NCBI GenBank assembly: GCA_029940475.1
Contig: JAPYUT010000013.1
Span: forward strand, 1 to 64,000
Direction: 5' to 3'
Source: Verrucomicrobiales bacterium
GTDB taxonomy: Bacteria; Verrucomicrobiota; Verrucomicrobiia; Verrucomicrobiales; DEV007
DNA: 64,000 bases
Of the stretch, positions 26,962 to 35,803 are shown piece by piece. Under the pieces are notes generated by a model, which was given only the letters and a program-made list of their open reading frames with translations, did no database searches and was not told the origin of the DNA. The position numbers were made by a program, and so were the translations under genes. Each line of letters begins with the position of its first letter. Positions within the stretch are counted from its first letter, which is position 1.

Positions 26962-28224
26962 ATGGCTGATCACGGAGCAACTCTCGCCGAGTTCCCCATT
27001 GAAGGGGAAAGGGTGGAGGTTTCAAAATTCTCAAGGATTATCCTCATTGCGGCGATAATCGGCGGGATTGGTATCGTTGTCAGTCTTGCAATTTTCCTTT
27101 TTGGAGGAGACTCGCAGGTCAGGAAATCGTTTTCCTATTCCTGGCTTTTTGCCTGTTTTTATTTTTTCACCATTGCTGCCGGCGGACTGTTCTGGGTTCT
27201 GCTGCATCATGCATCCAATTCAGGCTGGGGGATTGCTGTACGCAGGATCATGGAGCATCTCGCCAACATGCTGCCGTTTACGTTCCTGCTGTTGATGCCG
27301 ATTCTTTTACTGAAAACACCAAGGGAAGCGCTTTACGAGTGGATGCACCTTTTGAGTATCGGTGAGGTTGATGCCCTATTGGCGGCAAAGGCTCCTTACC
27401 TGACGCTGGGATTCTTCTTTGTCCGCATCTTGTTTTATGCCTTTGCGCTTTCAGGGATTGCATACCTTTTGCGCAGGTGGTCCCTGCAACAGGACAGGAC
27501 AGGGGATGTCCGGCCGACCTTCCTGGCGCGCAGGTTCAGCTGCGGCTTCATTCCGGTGTTTGCCATTTCCGTGACGTTTATAGCTGTGGATTTGTTGATG
27601 TGCCTTGACTACACCTGGTTTTCAACAATGTGGGGGGTATACATCTTCGCCGGGTCCGCCCTGAGTTCGATGGCGGTGATTATCCTGACTGTCACCGCCC
27701 TGCGAAGCCGCGGTTACCTCGGGAAGGTTGTCTCGATGCAGCATTACCACACCATGGGCAAGCTGATGTTCGCCTTCACGGTGTTCTGGGCGTATATCGC
27801 GTTCAGCCAGCTTTTTCTCTACTGGTATGCGAAGATCACCGAGGAGACGAAATTCTACATCCTTCGGAACACTGAGGGCTGGCATTTTGTAAGCCTGTTC
27901 CTGGTGTTCGGTCATTTTCTGGTTCCGTTTGCATTTTTACTTCGTCAACGGGCCAAGAAGGACGTGCGTCAGATCTGCGCGGCAGCGGTATGGGTGCTCT
28001 TTGTGCACATGATTGATATTTACTGGATCGTGATGCCGGAGCGCGGTCCTTCCATCACCAAGGGGGAACTGCTTACTATCCCGGGCGCATTGTTCCTTGA
28101 TGTGATTGCAATTGTGACTGTGACTGCCGCGATGGTGTTCCTTTACCTGCGCTCAATGGGCAAGTACAGCATCTATCCGGCACGCGATCCCCGGCTGCAT
28201 GAGTCGGTACGCCTGATCAACTGA
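26962..28224 (+). CDS. actF: Alternative complex III subunit ActF, NrfD-like membrane protein
   Basis: Membrane protein of 420 residues with about ten helices, paralogous to ActC. Recognisable segments are GGLFWVLLHHASNSGWGIAVRR, CLDYTWFSTMWGVYIFAG and MGKLMFAFTVFWAYIAFSQ, typical of ActF ('quinol:cytochrome c oxidoreductase quinone-binding subunit 2'). Together with ActC it forms the membrane arm of the complex. ATG 26962 follows actE by 28 bp. Confidence 0.93.
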   Translation: MADHGATLAEFPIEGERVEVSKFSRIILIAAIIGGIGIVVSLAIFLFGGDSQVRKSFSYSWLFACFYFFTIAAGGLFWVLLHHASNSGWGIAVRRIMEHLANMLPFTFLLLMPILLLKTPREALYEWMHLLSIGEVDALLAAKAPYLTLGFFFVRILFYAFALSGIAYLLRRWSLQQDRTGDVRPTFLARRFSCGFIPVFAISVTFIAVDLLMCLDYTWFSTMWGVYIFAGSALSSMAVIILTVTALRSRGYLGKVVSMQHYHTMGKLMFAFTVFWAYIAFSQLFLYWYAKITEETKFYILRNTEGWHFVSLFLVFGHFLVPFAFLLRQRAKKDVRQICAAAVWVLFVHMIDIYWIVMPERGPSITKGELLTIPGALFLDVIAIVTVTAAMVFLYLRSMGKYSIYPARDPRLHESVRLIN

Positions 28225-28275
28225 CTCAGCTTGAGTGAATTTGCAGAACTTTAACCATTAACACTGAACTTAATC

Positions 28276-29022
28276 TTGGATACCAGCGTCGACAGCTCAC
28301 CACTCAAGCGTTTTTGCGCTTTCTGGCTGGGACTTGCCACCTTTTCTGCCTTCGGCATTTTTGGTTTCTGTGCCTACAAGCTGACAGGTGGTGATCACGA
28401 TAGTGCTTATGAAACTGCCTCTGAGCAGCGCACGCAGTTGAGGGAGGGATCCGAGCAGGCACAGGAGGAGCAGTTAAAGGCGGCTCCGGTTGACCTGGCC
28501 GCAGCGGTGAGCGTTCTCGGTGAGCAACGAGATTCCCGCAAGCCCGCTCCCGGAACCAAGGCTTTTGAGGAATGGATGAAGCAACAGGCGGCAGCCGCGG
28601 CGTCCGCAACTCCTGGAGCAACCGAGCCGGTAAAGACCCCGGTTGTTAAGTTGAGTATCGATTCCCTTCCCGGCGGGGTCATGAAGTACAAGCAGACAGA
28701 GCTTACCGTGAAAGCGGGCAGTGTGGTCGAGTTGACTTTCACAAATCCCGATGTGCTGCAGCATAATTTCATCCTGCTCAAGCCCGGCACCAAGGAGAAA
28801 GTCGGGGCCCTTGCTGATGCCATGCTGATTGACCCGGAGGCCATGAAAAAGCAATACATTCCCGAGTCCGGGGATATCCTTGCCAAGACCAATCTTGTCA
28901 ATCCGTTTGGCAAAGAGGTCATTGAGTTTTCCGTTCCGGATGCGCCTGGTGACTATCCCTATATCTGCACTTTTCCCGGACACTGGCGCCTGATGTTTGG
29001 AACCCTTAAGGTAACCAAGTAA
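28276..29022 (+). CDS. Membrane-anchored azurin/plastocyanin-like cupredoxin
   Basis: The start is TTG 28276; no ATG exists before the hydrophobic anchor (FCAFWLGLATFSAFGIFGFCAY). An Ala/Gln/Glu-rich linker leads to a cupredoxin domain with type 1 copper ligands: His in LQHNFILLKPG (about 161), then Cys, His and Met in CTFPGHWRLMFG (Cys at about 231). The spacing C-x4-H-x3-M resembles azurin-type proteins. Lying between actF and the CcoN-like gene, it is well placed to carry electrons from complex III to the oxidase; this is inferred from context. Confidence 0.88.
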   Translation: MDTSVDSSPLKRFCAFWLGLATFSAFGIFGFCAYKLTGGDHDSAYETASEQRTQLREGSEQAQEEQLKAAPVDLAAAVSVLGEQRDSRKPAPGTKAFEEWMKQQAAAAASATPGATEPVKTPVVKLSIDSLPGGVMKYKQTELTVKAGSVVELTFTNPDVLQHNFILLKPGTKEKVGALADAMLIDPEAMKKQYIPESGDILAKTNLVNPFGKEVIEFSVPDAPGDYPYICTFPGHWRLMFGTLKVTK

Positions 29023-29054
29023 GAAACCGACCTAGAGACTGCTTTTCACCCGAG

Positions 29055-30494
29055 ATGACTGATAATAAACAAGCTGATGAGGACGTCCTGCGGCGCGCTG
29101 CAATTGACCGCTCCGCGCGTCTGCCGGTGTTGTTCTTTTTCACCAGCGCCGCGGTGTGGCTGGCGATCTCGGTTGTTCTTGGCTTTATCCAGTCCGTTAA
29201 GTTATATGCCCCTGGGTTTCTCGATGCCCCCTGGCTGTTCTTTTTAAATTACGGGCGCTCTAATCCCGCTTTCATGGGAGCCCTTGTCTACGGCTGGGCG
29301 ATCCAGGCAGGAATCGGTGTTGCGATATGGTTGATGGCCCGCCTGTGCCGGGCCGAGGTTAAAAACCCGCTTACCCTTGTTGTCGCCGGGCATTTCTGGA
29401 ACCTTGGTGTGCTGATCGGCGTGCTCGGCATTTTCGCGGGTTACGGCACTTCAATGGAATGGCTGGCTTTCCCCAGGGCAGTGTGGCCGATTCTTCTGGT
29501 TGCCTATTCCCTGATGGTGGTGTGGTTGATCACCATGTTTCAGCGCCGTGAGCCGGGCGAGGTCTACATCTCTGTGTGGTATATACTGGGAGCCAGTTTC
29601 TGGTTTCCCTGGGTTTACATCACCGCCAACGTGTTTATCCATATTCTTCCGGGGGCTGCGGTGGCGAAGGCAGCAACCAACGCCTGGTTCATGAGCTCGA
29701 TGATCTTCCTGGTGCTGGCGCCACTGGGCCTGGCTTCAGCATATTACTTTATCCCGAAGATTCTGGGGCGCCCGGTTTACTCCTCACAGCTGGCCAAGAT
29801 CGGGTTTTGGGGACTGGCGATTCTTGGCGGCTGGACCGGTGTCCAGAAGTTCATGGGCGGTCCTTTACCGGCCTGGATGCCTGCGGTCTCAGGGGTTGCC
29901 GTGATCCTGCTGCTGGTGCCGATCCTCGCAATTGCAATTAATCACCATATGACGATAAAGGGCAACCACAGCCTCATCGAGACCAGCCCGACGATGCGTT
30001 TTACGGCAGCCGGCGCGCTGGCGTTCACGGTTTTCTGTATCCTTTCCGCCCTGAGCGCGTTCTTCTCGCTTGGGCAGTTTACCCAGATCAGCCAGACCAC
30101 CATGGCATTTCAGTTGCTGGCGGTTTACGGTTTTTTCTCACTGACCATTTTCGGGGCGATCTATTTCATTGTTCCGCGACTGGTTGGATGCGAATGGCCG
30201 AGCGGATCACGTATACGGTTGCATTTCTGGTTTTCCACATATGGGATTGTGTCACTCGTGGTTCTCCACTTTGTCGGCGGTATCTGGCAAGCGGCCGCTT
30301 ATTCACAGTTTGATGCCCCGCTTGAAAATGCCGTGAGCGCCGGTCGACCCTATGCGATCGGTGCCTCGATTGCATGGGCCTCGATCATGGTTTCAAATGT
30401 AATGTTCCTCTATCACCTGAGCCTGATGGTCCTGCGTCTTGGACGTCGCAATGAGAATCCAACTCTTCTTGGCCACCAACATCCCGCCGCCTGA
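29055..30494 (+). CDS. CcoN-like (cbb3 oxidase subunit I) protein lacking all heme and copper ligands
   Basis: The 479-residue protein has about 12 helices and the CcoN landmarks YYFIPKILGRPVYSSQLAKIGFW, YFIVPRLVG and LHFWFSTYGIV in the right order. The metal ligands are absent. The low-spin heme His of the helix normally starting RPLHTN is in SNPAFMGALVYGW; the CuB His of YGHN is replaced in ATNAWFMS (about 207); the HHLH pair is VQKFMGG (about 261); and GHVHSG is TTMAFQLL (about 345). It therefore cannot be an oxidase catalytic subunit. A structural or docking role with the CcoO-like and cytochrome c proteins that follow is inference. Confidence 0.88.
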   Translation: MTDNKQADEDVLRRAAIDRSARLPVLFFFTSAAVWLAISVVLGFIQSVKLYAPGFLDAPWLFFLNYGRSNPAFMGALVYGWAIQAGIGVAIWLMARLCRAEVKNPLTLVVAGHFWNLGVLIGVLGIFAGYGTSMEWLAFPRAVWPILLVAYSLMVVWLITMFQRREPGEVYISVWYILGASFWFPWVYITANVFIHILPGAAVAKAATNAWFMSSMIFLVLAPLGLASAYYFIPKILGRPVYSSQLAKIGFWGLAILGGWTGVQKFMGGPLPAWMPAVSGVAVILLLVPILAIAINHHMTIKGNHSLIETSPTMRFTAAGALAFTVFCILSALSAFFSLGQFTQISQTTMAFQLLAVYGFFSLTIFGAIYFIVPRLVGCEWPSGSRIRLHFWFSTYGIVSLVVLHFVGGIWQAAAYSQFDAPLENAVSAGRPYAIGASIAWASIMVSNVMFLYHLSLMVLRLGRRNENPTLLGHQHPAA

Positions 30495-30508
30495 CCGAGT
30501 TCCTGCCG

Positions 30509-31219
30509 ATGTCATCCTTCCGAAATTTCGTCCTGGCTCTCGCGGCCACGTTCTTTGCCCCGTGGTTGTGCCTTATCGTGATTCCGCACGCCAAGATGAA
30601 GGCGCAGGACATTGAGGTCTGGGAGGATAAGCAACTCGGAACGAAATCGAGTTATCCTGCAGGCACCCCGAATATTTTCAGGCAGGGGCAGGCAATCTAC
30701 GCAAGGGAAGGATGCGCATTGTGCCACACGCAGATGATCCGGCCAACCTATCTGGGTTTCGAGTCCTGGCGACCGGGCTTCGGCAAGGCGGGAACCCGTG
30801 ACAACCCTGTGCGCATCCGCGAAACCCTGCCCGGGGACTTTAGCGGTGAACGATTTGCCTACCTTGGCGTGCAGCGGGTGGGGCCGGACCTGAGCAATGC
30901 CGGCTACCGGCACGATGAGGACTGGCACCATGTGCACCTGTATGATCCGCGCTCGAAGCGGGATTTTTCCGTGATGCCCTCCTTCAGGCATCTTTATACC
31001 AGGCGCAAGGTGCGCGGGCAGCGCGCAAAGGGTGCCCTGGCACTTGCTGGGCAACTCGACCCGGGGAAAGGATTTGAGGTGGTTCCCACTGAGGCTGCGC
31101 GTGCACTGGTTGGTTACCTGATGACCCTGAAAAAGGATACACCCCTGCCTCCCGCCGCAGGGGAACAGACGCAGACCCCGGTTGCACCGGCCGGCGCGGA
31201 CAAGGTAAAGAAAGGTTGA
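30509..31219 (+). CDS. CcoO-like monoheme cytochrome c
   Basis: The 236-residue protein has one N-terminal anchor helix (FVLALAATFFAPWLCLIVI) and the CcoO signature REGCALCHTQMIRP (heme near residue 70), then YLGVQRVGPDLSNAG and SVMPSFRHLY with the likely axial Met. This is a close CcoO pattern and, unlike its CcoN-like neighbour, its heme site is intact. It begins 14 bp after the CcoN-like gene and overlaps or abuts the next cytochrome. I infer an electron-relay subunit of a module built around the ligand-free CcoN-like protein. Confidence 0.88.
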   Translation: MSSFRNFVLALAATFFAPWLCLIVIPHAKMKAQDIEVWEDKQLGTKSSYPAGTPNIFRQGQAIYAREGCALCHTQMIRPTYLGFESWRPGFGKAGTRDNPVRIRETLPGDFSGERFAYLGVQRVGPDLSNAGYRHDEDWHHVHLYDPRSKRDFSVMPSFRHLYTRRKVRGQRAKGALALAGQLDPGKGFEVVPTEAARALVGYLMTLKKDTPLPPAAGEQTQTPVAPAGADKVKKG

Positions 31220-31236
31220 ACAGGGGATATTCAATA

Positions 31237-32040
31237 ATGATGAGCGAGAATAACGAAAACCGCGATTACGAGCACAAGCCTAGTGTCCGTGAGCACGCCT
31301 CAGCACGGCGCGAGAAGCAGGATCCCGAAGCCGGGTTCGAACCGCTTTCCCTCTGGTTTTTCAGCATTTGTGCCTTTGTTCTCATGATTGGAGGCGGTTA
31401 CCTGGGGGCAAAGAGCGCAGGATTTGATTTTGGCAGCACACAGGTGAGCGGCTACAAGGCCGGCACTCCCCCGAATTTCACCCCGGCAGGCCCGGTGCTC
31501 TCTGAGCGTGATAAATATTTAAAGTCCGGCGAAGCGGTTTATAAGACAGTCTGTAATGGCTGTCATCAGTTCAACGGGAGAGGGCAGGGACAAATTCCCC
31601 CGCTGGTGGACTCGGAATGGGTGATCAACGGCACGGAGCGCATGGCGCAGATCGTGCTCAACGGTATTCGTGGGCCGATAACGGTGAACGGGACCTCTTA
31701 CGGTGCGCAGGAGATGCCTGCCCAGAAAGGTGCGCTTAGTGATCAGCGCATTGCGCAGGTAATCACCTATGTGCGGGAGAGGTTTGGCGGGATAACCGAC
31801 GCGGTGGTCACCAAGGAGATGATTGCCGATGCACGCAACCGGCACGGTGACCGGGTGGCACAATACACAGCGGGTGAACTGGCGGCCGAGGATGCAATGC
31901 TTTCCGGGGAACAGCCGGCGTGGATGAATCCCGAGGCGGATGCAGCAGAGGGAGAAACTTCCGCTGATGGGAAAAATTCCGGTGACGTGAAGGATCCTGC
32001 CGTTAATGATAAGGCTCCCGAGAGCAAAGAAACCAAGTAA
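31237..32040 (+). CDS. Membrane-anchored monoheme cytochrome c (CcoP-like)
   Basis: A charged N-terminus precedes one membrane helix (LWFFSICAFVLMIGGGYLG) and a cytochrome c domain with CNGCHQFNGRGQGQIPPL (heme near residue 108) and QEMPAQKGALSD for the axial Met. A long acidic, low-complexity tail follows. I start at ATG 31237; a TTG at 31216 overlapping the previous stop is possible. The position after CcoN-like and CcoO-like genes suggests a CcoP counterpart, but it has one heme rather than two. It may feed CuA of the aa3-type oxidase encoded next. Confidence 0.85.
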   Translation: MMSENNENRDYEHKPSVREHASARREKQDPEAGFEPLSLWFFSICAFVLMIGGGYLGAKSAGFDFGSTQVSGYKAGTPPNFTPAGPVLSERDKYLKSGEAVYKTVCNGCHQFNGRGQGQIPPLVDSEWVINGTERMAQIVLNGIRGPITVNGTSYGAQEMPAQKGALSDQRIAQVITYVRERFGGITDAVVTKEMIADARNRHGDRVAQYTAGELAAEDAMLSGEQPAWMNPEADAAEGETSADGKNSGDVKDPAVNDKAPESKETK

Positions 32041-32062
32041 GATTTAACGAACCAAGCAACCC

Positions 32063-34003
32063 ATGGGGGCCGAAGTATCCACAGCAGAAGCCGAAGAGGC
32101 GCACGTTCACGATGATCATCATCACGAGCTGCCGTTCTGGAAGAAGTATATCTTCTCCACTGACCACAAGATCATCGGGTATCAATACGGTATCACGGCA
32201 CTGATTTTCCTGTTTATCGGGTTTTACCTGATGATGGTGATGCGCTGGAGCATCGCTCACCCGGACAAGGAATTGCCCGCTGTCCTGGCATTTTTCTTGA
32301 ACAAGTCATGGCTTTCAGACCAGGGGCTTGTCACCGGTGACCTCTACAACATGTTTGGTGCCATGCACGGCACCATCATGGTGTTCCTGGGGATTGTCCC
32401 CCTGGCCTTCGGTGCTTTCGGCAATTTTGTGACGCCGCTGCAGATTGGCGCACCTGACATGGCTTTCCCCCGCCTGAACATGGCGAGTTACTGGGCTTAC
32501 TATCTCGGTGGTATTCTGATGCTGGCCAGTTTCCTGCTGCCTTCGGGAGCTGCCGAGGCCGGCTGGACAATGTATTCACCCCTCGCAACCACCGCGCAGC
32601 TTGATGAGGTCAACCTGTGGTTTACCGGCCAGACATTCTGGCTCTTCGGCATGGTGTGCCTGATCTCCTCGTCACTTCTCGGGGCGGTTAATTTTATCAG
32701 CACGATCATCAACCTGCGTTGCCGCGGGATGACCTGGATGCGTATGCCGTTTTTTGTCTGGGCGATGCTGGTCACCGGCTTCCTGCTGCTGCTGGCATTT
32801 CCGCCACTGGAGGTTGCCGCGGTCATGCAGCTCATGGACCGCCTTGCCGGCGCGAGTTTCTTCATTCCCACAGGCTTGAACTTTTCCGGAGCCGGGAGCG
32901 TGGATGCCGGGTTGCTGGATGTTGCCGGGGGCGGATCTCCGCTTCTTTTTCAGCACCTGTTCTGGTTTCTGGCGCACCCGGAGGTCTACGTTCTCATTCT
33001 TCCCGCGATTGCCATCGTCGGCGAGATTATCCCCAATAATATCCGCAGGCCGGTCTGGGGATACAAGTCGATGGTCTATGCGGTGATGGTGCTCGGCTTC
33101 CTGGCCTTCATTGTCTGGGCGCACCACATGTATCTCACCGGCATGGGCAACGTGGTCTCGACATTTTTCCAGGCCACCACCGTGATTATTTCCATCCCCT
33201 CGGTGATACTCCTGACCTGCCTGTTTATCTCGCTTTGGGGTGGATCAATCCGCTTCACCGTGCCGATGCTCTGGGCGCTGGCTTTCCTGCCGATGTTCGG
33301 GTTCGGGGGGCTGACGGGGCTGCCGCTGGCGTTCAACCTGATCGATCTCCACCTGCATGACACCTATTACGTCATTGCCCACTTCCACTACATTGTCGCA
33401 CCGGGGACTATTTTCGGTCTTTTTGCGGGAATCTACTACTGGTTCCCGAAAGCCACCGGCAGGATGATGAACAACAAGCTCGGTCACCTGCACTTCTGGC
33501 CTTCACTGATTGCCATGAATGGCATCTTCCTGCCGATGTTTGTCCAGGGGATGTCCGGTTTCCACCGCCGCTGGTATGACGGCGGTGTCAATTACGACGA
33601 GATCACCAGCAGGATACTCTTTGAGGAGGGCTCGTTCTTCGCCAACCTCTTCAAGGACGGCAGGGCAATCGAGATGATTGACCTCAATGTCTTCATGACT
33701 TTCTTCGTGTGGGTGCTGTGCATTGCCCAGTTTCCCTTTATCTTTAATTTCTTTCACAGCATATTCAGGGGACGCAAGGCGGACGGTGACAACCCGTGGC
33801 GGGCCACGACCCTTGAATGGTCGGCGCCAAACTGCCCCCCGCACGGCAATTTTGTGAATGAGCCCATTGCCTACCGGGGGCCATACGAGTACAGCGTGCC
33901 CGGGTATAAGGATGATTATACCCCGCAGTTTGAGCGCGGCAATGACGGCGTCATCCTGGGAGAAGAAGATCCACCTGCCGATGCGGCGAAAAACGCACAT
34001 TAG
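32063..34003 (+). CDS. coxA: Cytochrome c oxidase subunit I (aa3/caa3-type, type A heme-copper oxidase)
   Basis: Catalytic subunit of the proton-pumping oxidase, 646 residues. The His-rich N-terminus is followed by FSTDHKIIGYQYG. All ligands are present: heme a His in NMFGAMHGTIMVF, CuB His and cross-linked Tyr in AHPEVYVLILP, the CuB pair in VWAHHMYLTG, and heme a3/a His in YVIAHFHYIVAPG. This is the working oxidase of the island, in contrast to the CcoN-like protein upstream. ATG 32063 is the only good start. It is followed by coxC after 37 bp. Confidence 0.96.
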   Translation: MGAEVSTAEAEEAHVHDDHHHELPFWKKYIFSTDHKIIGYQYGITALIFLFIGFYLMMVMRWSIAHPDKELPAVLAFFLNKSWLSDQGLVTGDLYNMFGAMHGTIMVFLGIVPLAFGAFGNFVTPLQIGAPDMAFPRLNMASYWAYYLGGILMLASFLLPSGAAEAGWTMYSPLATTAQLDEVNLWFTGQTFWLFGMVCLISSSLLGAVNFISTIINLRCRGMTWMRMPFFVWAMLVTGFLLLLAFPPLEVAAVMQLMDRLAGASFFIPTGLNFSGAGSVDAGLLDVAGGGSPLLFQHLFWFLAHPEVYVLILPAIAIVGEIIPNNIRRPVWGYKSMVYAVMVLGFLAFIVWAHHMYLTGMGNVVSTFFQATTVIISIPSVILLTCLFISLWGGSIRFTVPMLWALAFLPMFGFGGLTGLPLAFNLIDLHLHDTYYVIAHFHYIVAPGTIFGLFAGIYYWFPKATGRMMNNKLGHLHFWPSLIAMNGIFLPMFVQGMSGFHRRWYDGGVNYDEITSRILFEEGSFFANLFKDGRAIEMIDLNVFMTFFVWVLCIAQFPFIFNFFHSIFRGRKADGDNPWRATTLEWSAPNCPPHGNFVNEPIAYRGPYEYSVPGYKDDYTPQFERGNDGVILGEEDPPADAAKNAH

Positions 34004-34040
34004 AATGCATTTCAACCACCTTAACCAGTCACCGTAAAGG

Positions 34041-35447
34041 ATGCAGATTCCCTTTGAAGTTAAACCCCGGCCTGATACCGGTCTCTGGAATGCCAAGCTT
34101 GGCATCTGGCTGTTCCTTGCATCCGAGGTCATGTTGTTCGGTGGCCTGTTTTCAGGCTACGTATTCCTGCGGCTCGGGTCATCAGCAGAGCCGGATTATT
34201 TCTGGCCCCAGGGAACACTCAGCGTTCCGTTCGGATTCGTAAATACCATCATATTGATCCTGTCCTCGGTGTTCGTGGTGGTCGCGTGGCTGCAGGTCAA
34301 GCTTGGTGATTTCAGGAAATTCCAGATCTGGATGGGGCTGGTGGTGCTTTGTGCCGTGGTGTTCCTTATCAACAAGGGATTTGAATACAATGCCAAGTTT
34401 CATCATTACGGCATCAAGTTGTCTGACAACTCAATTGTTGAGGGCCATGGGATTGATGACACGATCCGCTATGAGGGGATCAGCGAGGTGACAATCGACG
34501 TAGCGCGCTTCAACGGCGAGTTCCTCAATGCCGTGGCGGGGGATTCCCCGCCGCAGTTCCGCGAAGTGGTGGACGGCAAGCCTTCCGGCGAGCCCTTTGA
34601 ATTGAGCGTGGCTGCTGTGGGCAGGATTGAGTCACGGATTAATGATGTGGCCCGGGCGGCGCACCTGAAGTCCGTGCAGGCAGGGAAAACCGATCTTGAC
34701 TGGCTGCCGGCGATGGGCGTGAAGCAGCTTATCCTTGTCGCCGGTGAACCTTTCTCGATAAGCCTGTCCAAAGGCAGCCTGCGCAAGTCATTCCCGGATG
34801 GCGCAAAGTTCAGGGACCAGTCCCTGCTCAAGGGGAGTATTTCAGATAAGACACCGGGTCTCTTCCTGCACGCGGTTGACCGAATTGACCTGCGGGCCTG
34901 CGATGCCGACACGCCTGAGGAGTCGCTGGTCTGGAAATACCTGGGTGATGAGCCGCCGCATTCAGGAGCGGATCATGGTCATGATAAGCACAGCGCCCCC
35001 CAAATAAGCGGTGAACAGCAGGCAAGACAGGCTGAGAAGATCTTCTTTGATGCCCTCAAGGAGGTGCAGGAAAAGGCGGAGCAGAAGGGGCAGGAGCCTG
35101 ATTTCAGCGAGTTGTTCAATCATTCGGTCAAGGAATGGGAGAATCCTGAGGGGGAAGTCCTTAGCAGCGAGCCGCCGATCCTGGTGCCATGGAAGGATGT
35201 GCGCCTGTATTCAAATTTCACCCCTAAATGGAACACATATTACGCCATCTATTTCACACTCACCGGCCTTCACGGATTGCACGTGTTTATTGGTGCCGCA
35301 GTACTTTTCTACTTTGGTTTTTGCAGCAGGAAATTCTATGAAAAGAACCCGGAACACTTTGCCAACCGTGTTGAGGTGGGCGGCCTGTTCTGGCACTTTG
35401 TGGACCTGGTCTGGATTTTCCTCTTTCCCATCCTCTATCTCATGTAG
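34041..35447 (+). CDS. coxC: Cytochrome c oxidase subunit III with a large hydrophilic insert
   Basis: Helices LGIWLFLASEVMLFGGLFSG, FVNTIILILSSVFVVVAWLQ and FQIWMGLVVLCAVVFLINKGF (with the conserved FEY Glu115) are followed, near residue 392, by YYAIYFTLTGLHGLHVFIGA and GGLFWHFVDLVWIFLFPIL. These are the usual subunit III parts. Between about 125 and 391 there is a hydrophilic insert of about 265 residues with no recognisable domain (it includes EKIFFDALKEVQEKAEQKGQ), so the protein is 468 residues instead of about 200. By homology to mitochondrial subunit III, this loop faces the periplasm. Confidence 0.93.
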   Translation: MQIPFEVKPRPDTGLWNAKLGIWLFLASEVMLFGGLFSGYVFLRLGSSAEPDYFWPQGTLSVPFGFVNTIILILSSVFVVVAWLQVKLGDFRKFQIWMGLVVLCAVVFLINKGFEYNAKFHHYGIKLSDNSIVEGHGIDDTIRYEGISEVTIDVARFNGEFLNAVAGDSPPQFREVVDGKPSGEPFELSVAAVGRIESRINDVARAAHLKSVQAGKTDLDWLPAMGVKQLILVAGEPFSISLSKGSLRKSFPDGAKFRDQSLLKGSISDKTPGLFLHAVDRIDLRACDADTPEESLVWKYLGDEPPHSGADHGHDKHSAPQISGEQQARQAEKIFFDALKEVQEKAEQKGQEPDFSELFNHSVKEWENPEGEVLSSEPPILVPWKDVRLYSNFTPKWNTYYAIYFTLTGLHGLHVFIGAAVLFYFGFCSRKFYEKNPEHFANRVEVGGLFWHFVDLVWIFLFPILYLM

Positions 35448-35494
35448 CCGTGAAGCTCCGCAGTAACACGCAATCAACCTCTTTTTGACACCAA

Positions 35495-35794
35495 ATGGCC
35501 GATACGCCCGAAGAGATCCAAAAACACCTGAAGCTCTACTGGAAAGTGGGGATCATTCTGCTGGCCTGTACCGTGCTGACCGTCGTCGTGGCCAAGGTTA
35601 CCCCGAGCATTACCGTTGGCTTGCTGATTGCCACCTTCAAGGCGGGGCTTGTGGCGGCAATCTTCATGCACCTGAGTGCGGAGAAGCCGATGATTTACAA
35701 GATCATGGTGTATACCGTGTTTTTCTTTATTGGCTTGATGTTCCTTACACTGCTTACCATGTATGACCCGGCGGTAAGCCGGGTTGTAAACTAA
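35495..35794 (+). CDS. coxD: Cytochrome c oxidase subunit IV family protein
   Basis: The 99-residue protein has three hydrophobic segments and the bacterial COX subunit IV pattern YWKVGIILLACTVLTVVVAK, ATFKAGLVAAIFMHLSAEKP and FFFIGLMFLTLLTMYD. The KAGLVAAIFMHL element is typical of the prokaryotic COX4 family. Its role is in oxidase assembly or stability. ATG 35495 follows coxC by 47 bp. Confidence 0.88.
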   Translation: MADTPEEIQKHLKLYWKVGIILLACTVLTVVVAKVTPSITVGLLIATFKAGLVAAIFMHLSAEKPMIYKIMVYTVFFFIGLMFLTLLTMYDPAVSRVVN

Positions 35795-35803
35795 TCCAGC
35801 GCA

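Noticed and set aside
29055-30494. Functional cbb3 oxidase catalytic subunit
   Set aside because: The fold matches CcoN, but none of the heme and CuB histidines is present, so annotation as an active oxidase would be wrong.
29055-30494. Pseudogene call for the CcoN-like gene
   Set aside because: The frame is intact over 479 codons, with sharp landmarks and tight operon spacing; loss is confined to metal sites, which suggests reuse rather than decay.
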